Source of the DNA: a virus
IMG/VR virus record: IMGVR_UViG_3300037137_002469
Span: 1 to 29,823 of that record
Strand: one strand, 5' to 3'
Length of the DNA stretch: 29,823 nucleotides
Shown here: one piece after another, positions 12,160 to 18,646 of the stretch
Position numbering within the stretch: the first letter of the stretch is position 1
How the letters are laid out: each line of letters starts with the position of its first letter
Program-made: the position numbers and the translations under genes
Notes under the pieces: generated by a model
The model's input: the letters and a program-made list of their open reading frames with translations, nothing else
Databases searched by the model: none
What the model was told of the DNA's origin: nothing

Positions 12160-13043
12160 CAGCTCTCCTTCCTCGGCCCGCAGTGGTGGTGGATGTACCA
12201 GGCCTCGCTCTCGTCCTCGGAGTACACCAGCTCGAGGTCAGCGATCGCCCGCGCCCGCGCCGATGCCACGCCGAACGGGAGACCGGCCGCGCCGACGCCC
12301 GTGGCGAGCGGCGCCTTCGGTGCACCGGCGGCGGTCAGCGACAGGTGGAGTGCCGCGTCCCAGTGCGGCTCGTAGACGTGCAGCGACGCGGCGTGGTGGT
12401 AGTAGGTCCCGACCGGAACGTCCAGCGACCTCGCCAGTGTGTGCTGGAGTTGGTTGAACACGAAGGCGTCGTACGCGAGCCCGTGCCACGCGTCGTTGGA
12501 CCTCATCGTCACGTGCAGGTCGAGTGACAGCCTGTCACGACCCAGCCTGTCACGGTCCACGCGCCTGAGCATGAACTGGAGCTGCGTCGTGCAGGGGTAG
12601 TTCTTGACGCCCTCGATGGAGTCGCGCAGCGGGTCCCACACCGAGACGACCGCGCGCCGGGAGTACGGGTCCTCGCGCAGCCTGCGCTCTGCCGTCTCCA
12701 TCTGTGCACGCACTCTCGGGCCGTAGGCACCGTGGAACGCGCCCTGGTCCGCGAAGTCGCGCAGGTGCCCGTTGACGCGGAACAGTGCCTCTGCGTCGCT
12801 GTACCCGCCAATCAGCTGGAGCGCCTCCTCGGCGGCCAGCGCCTGGCTCACTCCGCGACCTGCGCCGACGGGCAGCATGGGCGCGCCACCCGGGATGACG
12901 AGCGTAGCGCCGAGCACCTCTGTCGTCTCGAGTCCCCGCGGCGCAGCGTGCTCGCCGAAGGTCATAACCGTCTGCACCGTGGTGACGTACCCGCCGACGA
13001 AGTCGTCGAGGCGCAGCAGCAACCCCTGGTTCGGCCTGGTCAT
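12159..13043 (-). CDS. Thymidylate synthase homologue with Asn-to-Asp switch (dCMP-type)
   Basis: 294 residues from ATG 13043 (GAGGGAGG upstream). It aligns with ThyA-type enzymes: SRRAVVSVWDP (128-138), YPCTTQLQF (149-157; Cys151 nucleophile), RSND (181-184) and LHVYEPH (221-227; His222, Tyr224). Eleven residues after Arg181, where E. coli TS has Asn177, this protein has Asp192 (GLAYD for GLPFN). In T4 dCMP hydroxymethylase this residue is Asp, and Asn-to-Asp in L. casei TS turns it toward dCMP. The enzyme is therefore predicted to add a methyl or hydroxymethyl group to C5 of dCMP. Chemistry, cofactor and product are inference. The 5' leader holds an inverted repeat that can hide its ribosome site. 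Confidence 0.85.
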   Translation of the reverse strand: MTRPNQGLLLRLDDFVGGYVTTVQTVMTFGEHAAPRGLETTEVLGATLVIPGGAPMLPVGAGRGVSQALAAEEALQLIGGYSDAEALFRVNGHLRDFADQGAFHGAYGPRVRAQMETAERRLREDPYSRRAVVSVWDPLRDSIEGVKNYPCTTQLQFMLRRVDRDRLGRDRLSLDLHVTMRSNDAWHGLAYDAFVFNQLQHTLARSLDVPVGTYYHHAASLHVYEPHWDAALHLSLTAAGAPKAPLATGVGAAGLPFGVASARARAIADLELVYSEDESEAWYIHHHCGPRKES

Positions 13044-13051
13044 GTTCGTAC

Positions 13052-13108
13052 CTCCCTCTCGTTGGGAAGTGAAGCCGGGCCCGCCGCGCGACGGGCGGCG
13101 AGAGGGAG
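13052..13108 (-). promoter_or_regulatory. Inverted repeat that can mask the TS-like gene's ribosome site
   Basis: A perfect 10-base inverted repeat, CTCCCTCTCG (13108-13099 on the minus strand is its upstream arm) and CGAGAGGGAG (13061-13052), has the ribosome site of the TS-like gene in the downstream arm. Between the arms a second stem (CCGCC/GGCGG) can form. The pairing would sequester GAGGGAGG eight bases before the ATG. Confidence 0.5.
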
Positions 13109-13114
13109 TGGGGT

Positions 13115-13133
13115 GACGACGTATGGCGTCGTC
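13115..13133 (-). other. Short hairpin in the TS-like leader
   Basis: GACGACG and CGTCGTC flank five bases, a perfect 7-bp stem, between the DUF932 stop and the inverted repeat at 13052-13108. No U-run follows, so it is not a clear terminator; it may be part of a folded leader. The rest of 13044-13179 shows no gene. Confidence 0.4.
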
Positions 13134-13179
13134 TTCCACCCTCGCGCGACGGTCCGGCTCCAGTCTCTTCCAGAGCGTA

Positions 13180-14115
13180 TCACGAGCTCAGCGCTGCGAG
13201 CATCCGGTCCCTGGCCTTCGCTGCTGCGCCACCGGGGAGGGTGCCGATCACGCGGGACTCCTCGGTGCGCGGGTTGCGCGCCCAGTCGAAGTACTCGCCC
13301 ACCGCGTTCAGCGCGCCGAGCTTCGTCCCACGCCCGAACTCGTTGGTCCCGGAGTGCAGGAACAGGTCCACGACCGCGTCGCGCGCGCCCTCAGCCTGCG
13401 GCCTGTCCGGGATCACGGCGTTCAGCGTGGTCCGGAGCCTGCGCTCGGTGAACGGCTGCGCGAGCAGTGCCTCGAGCTCTGCCTGCAGTGCGTCGCGGTA
13501 GCCCAGCGTGAGCCCGAGAGCCGCGCGCGCCTCCTGGAGCCTGCCCTGCACGTCGCCGACGTGCCTGGCCGTCCAGACGCGCTTCGCGCCGCGGATCGCC
13601 ATGTTCAGGGTGTTCCTGCAGACCACCCTGACGGGGGTGGGAAGACACGTCACGGCCTTCAGCCCGTCGTGCGACGTCACGAGCAGCAGGTACATCTCGT
13701 GCTCGTCGAAGCCGTCCACGTCGAAGCCCTCCGCACGCATCGCCAGGAACACGGTCCGGCCGCCGCGCAGCGAGGCCGCGGTCTCGTACTTCGCGTCGCT
13801 CGAGTCGACCAGGTTGTCCGCGAACCGGAACGCCTCGCGGTTCTGGAAGGGGACGTAGTCCGTTCCCACGACACCGAGCGGGGAGTCGTCGGAGGTCCTG
13901 ACCACCGCGCGCCGCGTCGGGATCGGGATCGGTAGCATGCGCCGCCCGGAGTCGTCGACAACCGTGAACACCGGCCGCAGCTCCACCTCCCAGTCCAGGC
14001 CCGCGGCGACGAGCGCCGCCTGCGCCGTCATGACCCCGTCGACCGGCGTGCCGAGTCCATGCCACGGAACTCCGCGCTCCACGGCGTACGCCATCGTTTC
14101 AACTTCTGCTGGCAT
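13180..14115 (-). CDS. DUF932 / TIGR03299 phage-plasmid protein
   Basis: 311 residues from ATG 14115, with GGGAG upstream. The N-terminus MPAEVETMAY...PWHGLGTPVDG is the family's opening signature; TDYVPFQNREAFRF, SHDGLKAVTCLPTPVRVVCRNTL (with a break in spacing) and the GTNEFGRGTKLGALNAVGEY stretch follow in the usual order. The family is common on phages and plasmids; its role is not established. It lies just upstream of the TS-like gene, separated by a structured leader. Confidence 0.85.
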   Translation of the reverse strand: MPAEVETMAYAVERGVPWHGLGTPVDGVMTAQAALVAAGLDWEVELRPVFTVVDDSGRRMLPIPIPTRRAVVRTSDDSPLGVVGTDYVPFQNREAFRFADNLVDSSDAKYETAASLRGGRTVFLAMRAEGFDVDGFDEHEMYLLLVTSHDGLKAVTCLPTPVRVVCRNTLNMAIRGAKRVWTARHVGDVQGRLQEARAALGLTLGYRDALQAELEALLAQPFTERRLRTTLNAVIPDRPQAEGARDAVVDLFLHSGTNEFGRGTKLGALNAVGEYFDWARNPRTEESRVIGTLPGGAAAKARDRMLAALSS

Positions 14116-14220
14116 CTGCTTCTCCCTTCGTCGTCTCGCGGCGCTCTCGGCCGCGCGCGTAGTTGCTGCCCCAGTACGTCCTGCCGTGCTCGACGCCCTC
14201 CTCGCGAAGTACCTCAGCTG
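14099..14220 (-). pseudogene. Possible 3' remnant of a gene cut by the duplication
   Basis: From the edge of the duplicated segment a frame reads AEVLREEGVEHGRTYWGSN and on to a basic end, stopping at a TGA inside the DUF932 start. The text is protein-like, yet no ATG, GTG or TTG opens it, and upstream it merges into an out-of-frame reading of the duplicate. It may be the C-terminal end of a gene whose front was replaced. Chance is possible. Confidence 0.3.
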
Positions 14221-14411
14221 TCGCCGGAGACCAGGTCGCCGCCCAGCGGCAGGACGATCCCGTCGTACTCCACGCCCGCTAGGCGCTCGAAGAACATCCT
14301 GGTCCTCTTCTCCGCGATGGCCAGGTCGTACGCGTTGTACCCGCCGAGCTCGCCCGGCTGGACGACCTCGCCGAAGTGCGCGTCCGAGAAGAAGGCGACC
14401 AGGGCGCTCAC
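14214..14411 (-). CDS. Truncated metallophosphoesterase copy (65 residues)
   Basis: GTG 14411 overlaps the upstream TGA (GTGA) and opens SALVAFFSDAHFGEV, continuing to GGDLVSGDS and a stop. It matches residues 88-156 of the full-length enzyme at 17540-18646 exactly, minus eight residues (TITVARHY). Motifs I (D10, H12) and II (GGD) are present, but GNH and the two His motifs are missing, so catalysis is unlikely. It may be decaying or serve as a separate fragment. Confidence 0.6.
   Translation of the reverse strand: MSALVAFFSDAHFGEVVQPGELGGYNAYDLAIAEKRTRMFFERLAGVEYDGIVLPLGGDLVSGDS
14219..14402. repeat. Partial direct duplication, copy A (184 nt)
   Basis: Identical base for base to 18178-18242 plus 18267-18385; the 24 bases at 18243-18266 are missing here, at the junction after 14283. 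Same orientation as copy B, about 4 kb away. Perfect identity implies a very recent duplication, ongoing gene conversion, or an assembly artefact. Confidence 0.9.
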
Positions 14412-14662
14412 AGCTCCGCCCACCCCTCCATGTCCAGCCAGTCGCTGAGCCCGTCCATGCCGTCGACCTCGAGCGACAGGAACGCCGCGCGGATCGCCTC
14501 GACCATCGCGCCGTGCTCCCTGTCCAGGCCGACGCTCTTGGGGTCGCGGCCGCCGGCGCGGCAGAGCCGTATCCAGGCCGCCTCGCCGACCGCCGTCCCG
14601 CGCGACCACCGCTCCTCTGCGTCCAGGTCGGCCGTACCGTTGTCCTCGTGGCGGGGGTTCAT
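14408..14662 (-). CDS. Hypothetical protein
   Basis: 84 residues from ATG 14662 (ATGA overlap with the amidotransferase gene). It starts MNPRHEDNGT, has a WIRLCRAGGRDP segment and ends acidic and Trp-rich (WLDMEGWAEL). Its stop overlaps the start of the truncated phosphoesterase copy. No family recognised; it may assist the amidotransferase to which it is coupled. Confidence 0.6.
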   Translation of the reverse strand: MNPRHEDNGTADLDAEERWSRGTAVGEAAWIRLCRAGGRDPKSVGLDREHGAMVEAIRAAFLSLEVDGMDGLSDWLDMEGWAEL

Positions 14663-15618
14663 GCGTCGACCCCTTCCCACATCATGTCCTCGTCCCCGTC
14701 CCAGAGCAGTGCGCGCCCGTGCTCGGTGTGGCTCTCCACGTCGACGCCGTGCAGAATCCACATGTGGTCCACATGGTCTTCACGCTCGTCGAACAGGATG
14801 CCGCACCTGAAGCACTTCCAGCTCGAGAGCACGGGCGAGCTCCAGGTCTGGAGCCTGTCGCGCCGCACCTTCGGCTTGGCCTTCGGCTTGGGGCTAGGCT
14901 GGCGTATGGCCTTCGCCTGTGCAGGCTTAGCAGCAGGCCGCGCCGGCGCGGGAAGGCCCGCGCTCTTGGCTGCTGCCGCGACGAACAGGTCGAAGATCTC
15001 CTGCGAGCCGGGGCCGCGGTGCATCTCCGGGTGGAACTGGACGCCCATCATCCAGCCCTCGACCGACTCGATGCACTCCACGACGCCGTCGCTGGCCCAG
15101 CCCGTCGCGACGAAGCCCGGCGCCACCTTGTTCACTGCCTGGTGGTGGAGGTGAAGCGTCTCGCGCTCCCTGCCGCCGAAGGCCTTGGCCAGGCGCGAGC
15201 CTTTGGCGGGCCTGACGCCTCGCGTGTGGTTGGAGTGCGGGCCCGAGCCCTTGAGCGCCGGGACGTGCTGGTGCAGCGTGCCACCGCACCCGGCGTTTAG
15301 CATCTGCGCGCCGCGGCAGATCCCCAGAATAGGGATGCCCGCCTTGACGGCCGCCTGCAGCGCCAGGAGCTCGGCCAGGTCGCGCTCTACCCACGCGTCG
15401 CCGGTCGCGGCGTGCGGCTTGGCGCCGTAGAGGTTCGGGCTGATGTCGCTGCCGCCCGTCAGGAGCAGCGCGTCGACCTTGCCTGCAGCGATCGCCTTGT
15501 GCGCCGAGTCGTCGCTGGTGCTCACCTTCACGGGCGTTCCGCCAGCCCGCACTATCTGCGCGTCGACGTGGCCCATGACGAGCACCCGTGCCCGCTTGAC
15601 CTTCACCTTAGCCGTCAT
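14659..15618 (-). CDS. Class-I glutamine amidotransferase (peptidase C26) fused to a zinc finger
   Basis: 319 residues from ATG 15618 (ATGA overlap). Residues 10-220 match the PuuD-like class-I amidotransferase / gamma-glutamyl hydrolase fold: LLLTGGSDISP (51-61), GICRGAQMLN (99-108, nucleophile Cys101) and GVQFHPEM (192-199, His196 and Glu198). A Lys/Pro/Ala linker (about 222-252) leads to CFRC...DHVDHMWILH, a C2H2-like finger (C269, C272, H285, H290). The first domain may release ammonia from glutamine or cleave gamma-glutamyl bonds. Known amidoligase operons often include such a partner. The finger tail is unusual and suggests nucleic-acid or protein targeting. Confidence 0.88.
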   Translation of the reverse strand: MTAKVKVKRARVLVMGHVDAQIVRAGGTPVKVSTSDDSAHKAIAAGKVDALLLTGGSDISPNLYGAKPHAATGDAWVERDLAELLALQAAVKAGIPILGICRGAQMLNAGCGGTLHQHVPALKGSGPHSNHTRGVRPAKGSRLAKAFGGRERETLHLHHQAVNKVAPGFVATGWASDGVVECIESVEGWMMGVQFHPEMHRGPGSQEIFDLFVAAAAKSAGLPAPARPAAKPAQAKAIRQPSPKPKAKPKVRRDRLQTWSSPVLSSWKCFRCGILFDEREDHVDHMWILHGVDVESHTEHGRALLWDGDEDMMWEGVDA

Positions 15619-15863
15619 CGTCCTGCCTCCTCGTCCACTACCCTGGCCATGCCCGCATCTTCCAGCTCCGCGAAGAGCCGCCTGCTACTGCCCTCCGTGT
15701 GGAGCGCGCTCTCCGACCAGTTCCATGCCCGCTGCGCCAGCTCCTCTCGGAACGATCCCTTGTCGGGAGAGTTGTTCCAGGAGTCCTCGCGCAGTGCCTG
15801 CTCCAGCTCCCTCCACGTCGCGGCGGAGAGAACGGCGCCGTCTGCGAAGATCACCGTCGCCAT
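15615..15863 (-). CDS. Hypothetical protein between amidoligase and amidotransferase
   Basis: 82 residues from ATG 15863, one base after the amidoligase stop; its own stop overlaps the amidotransferase start (ATGA). MATVIFADGAVLSAATW suggests two short strands, followed by a helical, Trp-containing middle. The position between the two enzymes suggests a helper or small substrate protein. No family recognised. Confidence 0.6.
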   Translation of the reverse strand: MATVIFADGAVLSAATWRELEQALREDSWNNSPDKGSFREELAQRAWNWSESALHTEGSSRRLFAELEDAGMARVVDEEAGR

Positions 15864-15864
15864 C

Positions 15865-16830
15865 TCAGCTCACCTCTTCCAGGACCGAGGTCGCCGCGTC
15901 CATCTGGGACTGCAGGCTCTCGATGCGCGCCGCGACCGTCGCCCGCGTCTCGCCGCTCGTCTCGAACCTGAGCAGCCAGCTCGCATCCGTCGTCGTCAAG
16001 CCGAAGGGCTCGAGGTCGACGAGCATCTGGGTGAGGTCGGTGCCGCTGACCGTCGCGCTTGCGAGAGCCGCTGCGAAGAGCGCCTGGCCGAAGTGAATCC
16101 ACGCGCGGATCTTGTTGAAGTTCGTCGTCCCGGCGTGGCACCGCATCTCGACGCTGCCGTGGCGCGGGTAGGCGTGGAGGTTGATGTTGCCGCGCGGTCC
16201 GACCGAGCCGATCTCGCGGAGGTTGCGTGCCCTCAGCAGTGCACTCACCTGGTTGGACGCCCAGCCGCCGCAGTAGTGGTTGTCCCGGCGGCTCGGTGCG
16301 ACCATCCGCCACACGAGGTCCTGACGCTCGACGAAGGCGACGACCTGGGTGCGGATCTGGTCGACGTCCATGTTTCGCATGTCGTGGTGGACGTGGAGGC
16401 CTGCGCTGCTGTCGACCGTCGCTCCAACGGAGTTGAGCGCCGCGCACACCGTCTCCAGCTGGCGGAGTCCCGCCTCGCCGCGGAGCTTGGGGCTGACCAG
16501 CTCGAGGTGCTCGCCGCGAACGGAGCTGTCGTACTTGAGCTCCCACTTCGATCCGTTGGTGCTCGCGTAGGCGTAGCGGTCGACGACGTCGATGCCCGCC
16601 TGCAGCAGCGCGCTCATCACCAGGCGACGGTCCGGGCCTGTCATCTCAAGCTCTACGCCGAAGGCGCGACCTTGAGCGGTGCCAGCGTCGCGGCGCTGCG
16701 TGCCGTTCGTGCGGTTGTAGCGGAGGCGGTAGCACGGCTTGCAGTAGTTCACGAAGCGGCCGCCGCTCATGTAGAAGTGTGCGCGATCCTCCGGGAGGCT
16801 CTGTCCGCATCCCCTGCAAGTTCTCCTCAT
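15865..16830 (-). CDS. Amidoligase (Amidoligase_2 family) with N-terminal zinc ribbon
   Basis: 321 residues from ATG 16830, behind GAAGGAG and coupled by ATGA to a short upstream reading frame. Residues 5-33 form a ribbon (CRGC...CKPC). From residue 57 the text follows the COOH-NH2 ligase family related to glutamine synthetase: FGVELEM (57-63), HLELVSPKLRG (108-118), SSAGLHVHHD (141-150), NINLHAYPRHGSVEMRCHAGT (broken across 215-235) and an IRAWIHFGQAL helix. These supply the Glu, His and Arg residues that bind ATP-Mg. Family members join a carboxylate to an amine; in phages the substrates are not known. The amidotransferase two genes on fits the neighbourhood described for this family. Confidence 0.85.
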   Translation of the reverse strand: MRRTCRGCGQSLPEDRAHFYMSGGRFVNYCKPCYRLRYNRTNGTQRRDAGTAQGRAFGVELEMTGPDRRLVMSALLQAGIDVVDRYAYASTNGSKWELKYDSSVRGEHLELVSPKLRGEAGLRQLETVCAALNSVGATVDSSAGLHVHHDMRNMDVDQIRTQVVAFVERQDLVWRMVAPSRRDNHYCGGWASNQVSALLRARNLREIGSVGPRGNINLHAYPRHGSVEMRCHAGTTNFNKIRAWIHFGQALFAAALASATVSGTDLTQMLVDLEPFGLTTTDASWLLRFETSGETRATVAARIESLQSQMDAATSVLEEVS

Positions 16831-16874
16831 CCTGCTGCTCCTTCTCGCCTTGAGCGGCCCCACGCCGCTCTCAT
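16827..16874 (-). CDS. Possible leader peptide before the amidoligase
   Basis: Fifteen codons, MRAAWGRSRREGAAG, from an ATG that lies six bases after the -10 box, ending in a TGA that overlaps the amidoligase ATG. If the transcript is leaderless this would be its first reading frame and would deliver ribosomes to the amidoligase start. The codons span a 7-bp hairpin at 16852-16870. Confidence 0.4.
   Translation of the reverse strand: MRAAWGRSRREGAAG
16852..16870 (-). other. Hairpin in the amidoligase leader
   Basis: GAGCGGC and GCCGCTC pair perfectly around a five-base loop, between the promoter and the amidoligase ribosome site. No U-run follows. It could slow ribosomes or be a simple mRNA end structure. 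Confidence 0.45.
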
Positions 16875-16944
16875 GCCTTTATTATCGACCCCCGGCACCG
16901 TGCAGAGCACCGGCCAAAGGGCTGTTCTCGCTCTAGGCCAAAGG
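16875..16944 (-). promoter_or_regulatory. Candidate phage promoter, copy 3, with tandem box
   Basis: CCTTTGGCCGGT (16920-16909), 22 bases, GATAAT (16886-16881), AAAGGC, ATG at 16874: the same geometry as copies 1 and 2. A second box CCTTTGGCCT (16944-16935) lies 24 bases upstream. It should drive the amidoligase-to-polymerase operon. The remaining bases to 16966 hold nothing else clear. Confidence 0.6.
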
Positions 16945-16966
16945 TGAGTAACCGCAGCTCAGGGGC

Positions 16967-17158
16967 CTAGAGCACGGTCACGTCCGGCACGGGTCGGGGC
17001 ACGGCGTGCGGTCTCGCGAAGCCCGGCACGTCCTCCCGCCTGCGGCTGGATCGCCGGGCCTGCTCCTCCTCCGCGGCGCGGTGCCAGTGCTCTACGCGGC
17101 GCAGGCCGCAGCGCTTGTCGGTGCAGGCGTCGCCTAGCGGTTCCGGCCGCGCCGTCAC
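16967..17158 (-). CDS. Small basic protein with Cys/His pairs
   Basis: 63 residues from GTG 17158 (GTGA overlap). CTDKRC near residue 12 and HWH near residue 24 could form a small metal site; the middle is strongly basic (RRSSRRRE). It is the last gene before promoter copy 3. Nucleic-acid binding is plausible but unproven. Confidence 0.55.
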   Translation of the reverse strand: MTARPEPLGDACTDKRCGLRRVEHWHRAAEEEQARRSSRRREDVPGFARPHAVPRPVPDVTVL

Positions 17159-17346
17159 CGGCGGACGATCGCGCCGCCGGACCTCGCCACGACGCGCCGC
17201 TCGCGGAACGCCTGGAGGACCTCATCCGTCAGCGACCTCCGCAGGGCGTTGCTCGGTCGACCCCGCCGGAGACGCACGCCAGCCAGCTCGGCCAGCTCGG
17301 CCGTGCCCATGGCCTCGAGCCGGTCGAGTAGCTCCTGCTGCTTCAT
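17155..17346 (-). CDS. Small basic, possibly DNA-binding protein
   Basis: 63 residues from ATG 17346 (ATGA overlap). A helical N-terminus (QQELLDRLEAMGTAELAELA) precedes RLRRGRPSNALRRSLTDEVL, which has the look of a basic loop and recognition helix, and a short strand-rich end. No established family; a small winged or ribbon-helix fold is possible. Confidence 0.6.
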   Translation of the reverse strand: MKQQELLDRLEAMGTAELAELAGVRLRRGRPSNALRRSLTDEVLQAFRERRVVARSGGAIVRR

Positions 17347-17546
17347 GCCCCCTCCTCCTTGACGAAGATGATGCCCTGACCCGCGCAGGCCGGGCAGCTG
17401 TACAGCCGCATCGTCGACGCGACCCACTCCCGCTGGTCTCCCGCGACCCATGGCGGCTTCTGCGTCGTGCCGTGGCCGCCGCAGACTGGGCAGGTCGTGA
17501 GGCGCTGCCCCGACTGCGGCCAGGACGTGGGCGCTATGGTCACCAT
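17343..17546 (-). CDS. Small protein with two DnaJ-type CxxCxGxG motifs
   Basis: 67 residues from ATG 17546 (a GTG at 17543 is an alternative and would give a GTGA overlap). CPVCGGHG (19-26) and CPACAGQG (51-58) match the repeat unit of the DnaJ Cys-rich zinc domain, so one zinc ion is probably bound by the four Cys. No J domain is present. Such small free-standing proteins occur in phages without known function. Confidence 0.65.
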   Translation of the reverse strand: MVTIAPTSWPQSGQRLTTCPVCGGHGTTQKPPWVAGDQREWVASTMRLYSCPACAGQGIIFVKEEGA

Positions 17547-18646
17547 CCCTCCTCGGACCGCTTCGTGCAGATGACGGGCGCCGTCACGGTGATCCCGTGC
17601 TCCGGCGTCACGACCATCAACGCCTGCTGCGCCGGCTCTGGCGCGAACTGTCCGTCTGACGCGTACTCGTCGTACCCCTTCAGCGAGCCGTTCATGACGA
17701 AGCCCTGCGTGTACGCGGGGATGAACTGGTGGAAGTGACCGTACAGCCCGTACCTGAACTGTCGACCCATCTCCTGGCGCTTCTTGGTCTTGCGCAGGTT
17801 GCCCCGCTTGACCGGCCCGAACGATCCGATCTCGCTCGTCCCGTTGAACCTGAGGTTGTCGCCGTGCTCCATCGAGAAGACGTGGCCGTAGACATCGAAG
17901 TCCACGTCCGTCGACTCGGGGATGTCGAAGGTGACCGCCTGCTCGTCTCGCAGCGTCACGGCCAGCAGCCGCGCGACGTGCGTGTCCGCGTTGTTCTCGG
18001 ACCGCTTCTTGTGGCGCGGCTTCTTGGAGTTGCGCCCGTGGTTGCCCGGCGCGCTGACGACGTGGACCCGCCCGAACTCCTCCGCGAGCATCTCGATACC
18101 GGCCTGCAGCCACGGCAGGCACGTCTCTACGGTCCTGAGCGTCGACTGCTCGTTGGTCTCGATCAGCTCGTCGTGGATGTCGCCGGAGACCAGGTCGCCG
18201 CCCAGCGGCAGGACGATCCCGTCGTACTCCACGCCCGCTAGGTAGTGGCGGGCGACGGTGATGGTGCGCTCGAAGAACATCCTGGTCCTCTTCTCCGCGA
18301 TGGCCAGGTCGTACGCGTTGTACCCGCCGAGCTCGCCCGGCTGGACGACCTCGCCGAAGTGCGCGTCCGAGAAGAAGGCGACCAGAGTGCCGTGGTGCTG
18401 CCCGTCGTCCCTGACCTCGCCGAGCCACTCCGGCCTGTCAGAGAAGTCCCGCCTGTACAGCGCCAGCTCGGTTGCCAGCTCGTCGGCCTCGGCAGTCGAG
18501 TCGCGAAGCTGCCGCGCCACGCTGTCCTTGTCTCGCTTGGCAGAGTTGGCCAGCTCCCTGAGCCTGAAGTTCTGCTCCCTCAGCTGCTGCTCGGTCGCCG
18601 CCGCGCCCAGCTCCTCGATAGCCTTGCCGAAGTCTCCCTGTACCAT
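17540..18646 (-). CDS. Calcineurin-like metallophosphoesterase with coiled-coil N-terminus
   Basis: 368 residues from ATG 18646, directly after the upstream stop. Residues 1-75 are a charged coiled-coil-like region. The phosphoesterase domain shows D94-A-H96, GGD (149-151), GNH (201-203), H261 and GHFH (303-306), the complete two-metal site. Relatives include Mre11/SbcD-like DNA nucleases and other phosphatases; the substrate is not evident. Part of the gene (18178-18385) is duplicated at 14219-14402. Confidence 0.88.
   Translation of the reverse strand: MVQGDFGKAIEELGAAATEQQLREQNFRLRELANSAKRDKDSVARQLRDSTAEADELATELALYRRDFSDRPEWLGEVRDDGQHHGTLVAFFSDAHFGEVVQPGELGGYNAYDLAIAEKRTRMFFERTITVARHYLAGVEYDGIVLPLGGDLVSGDIHDELIETNEQSTLRTVETCLPWLQAGIEMLAEEFGRVHVVSAPGNHGRNSKKPRHKKRSENNADTHVARLLAVTLRDEQAVTFDIPESTDVDFDVYGHVFSMEHGDNLRFNGTSEIGSFGPVKRGNLRKTKKRQEMGRQFRYGLYGHFHQFIPAYTQGFVMNGSLKGYDEYASDGQFAPEPAQQALMVVTPEHGITVTAPVICTKRSEEGW
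18178..18385. repeat. Partial direct duplication, copy B, inside the phosphoesterase gene
   Basis: Source-like copy of the 184-nt repeat. It encodes the first two phosphoesterase motifs and contains 24 extra bases (18243-18266) absent from copy A. Confidence 0.9.

Noticed and set aside
17343-17546. DnaJ chaperone
   Set aside because: Only two CxxCxGxG units are present, with no J domain or C-terminal domain; kept as a small zinc protein.
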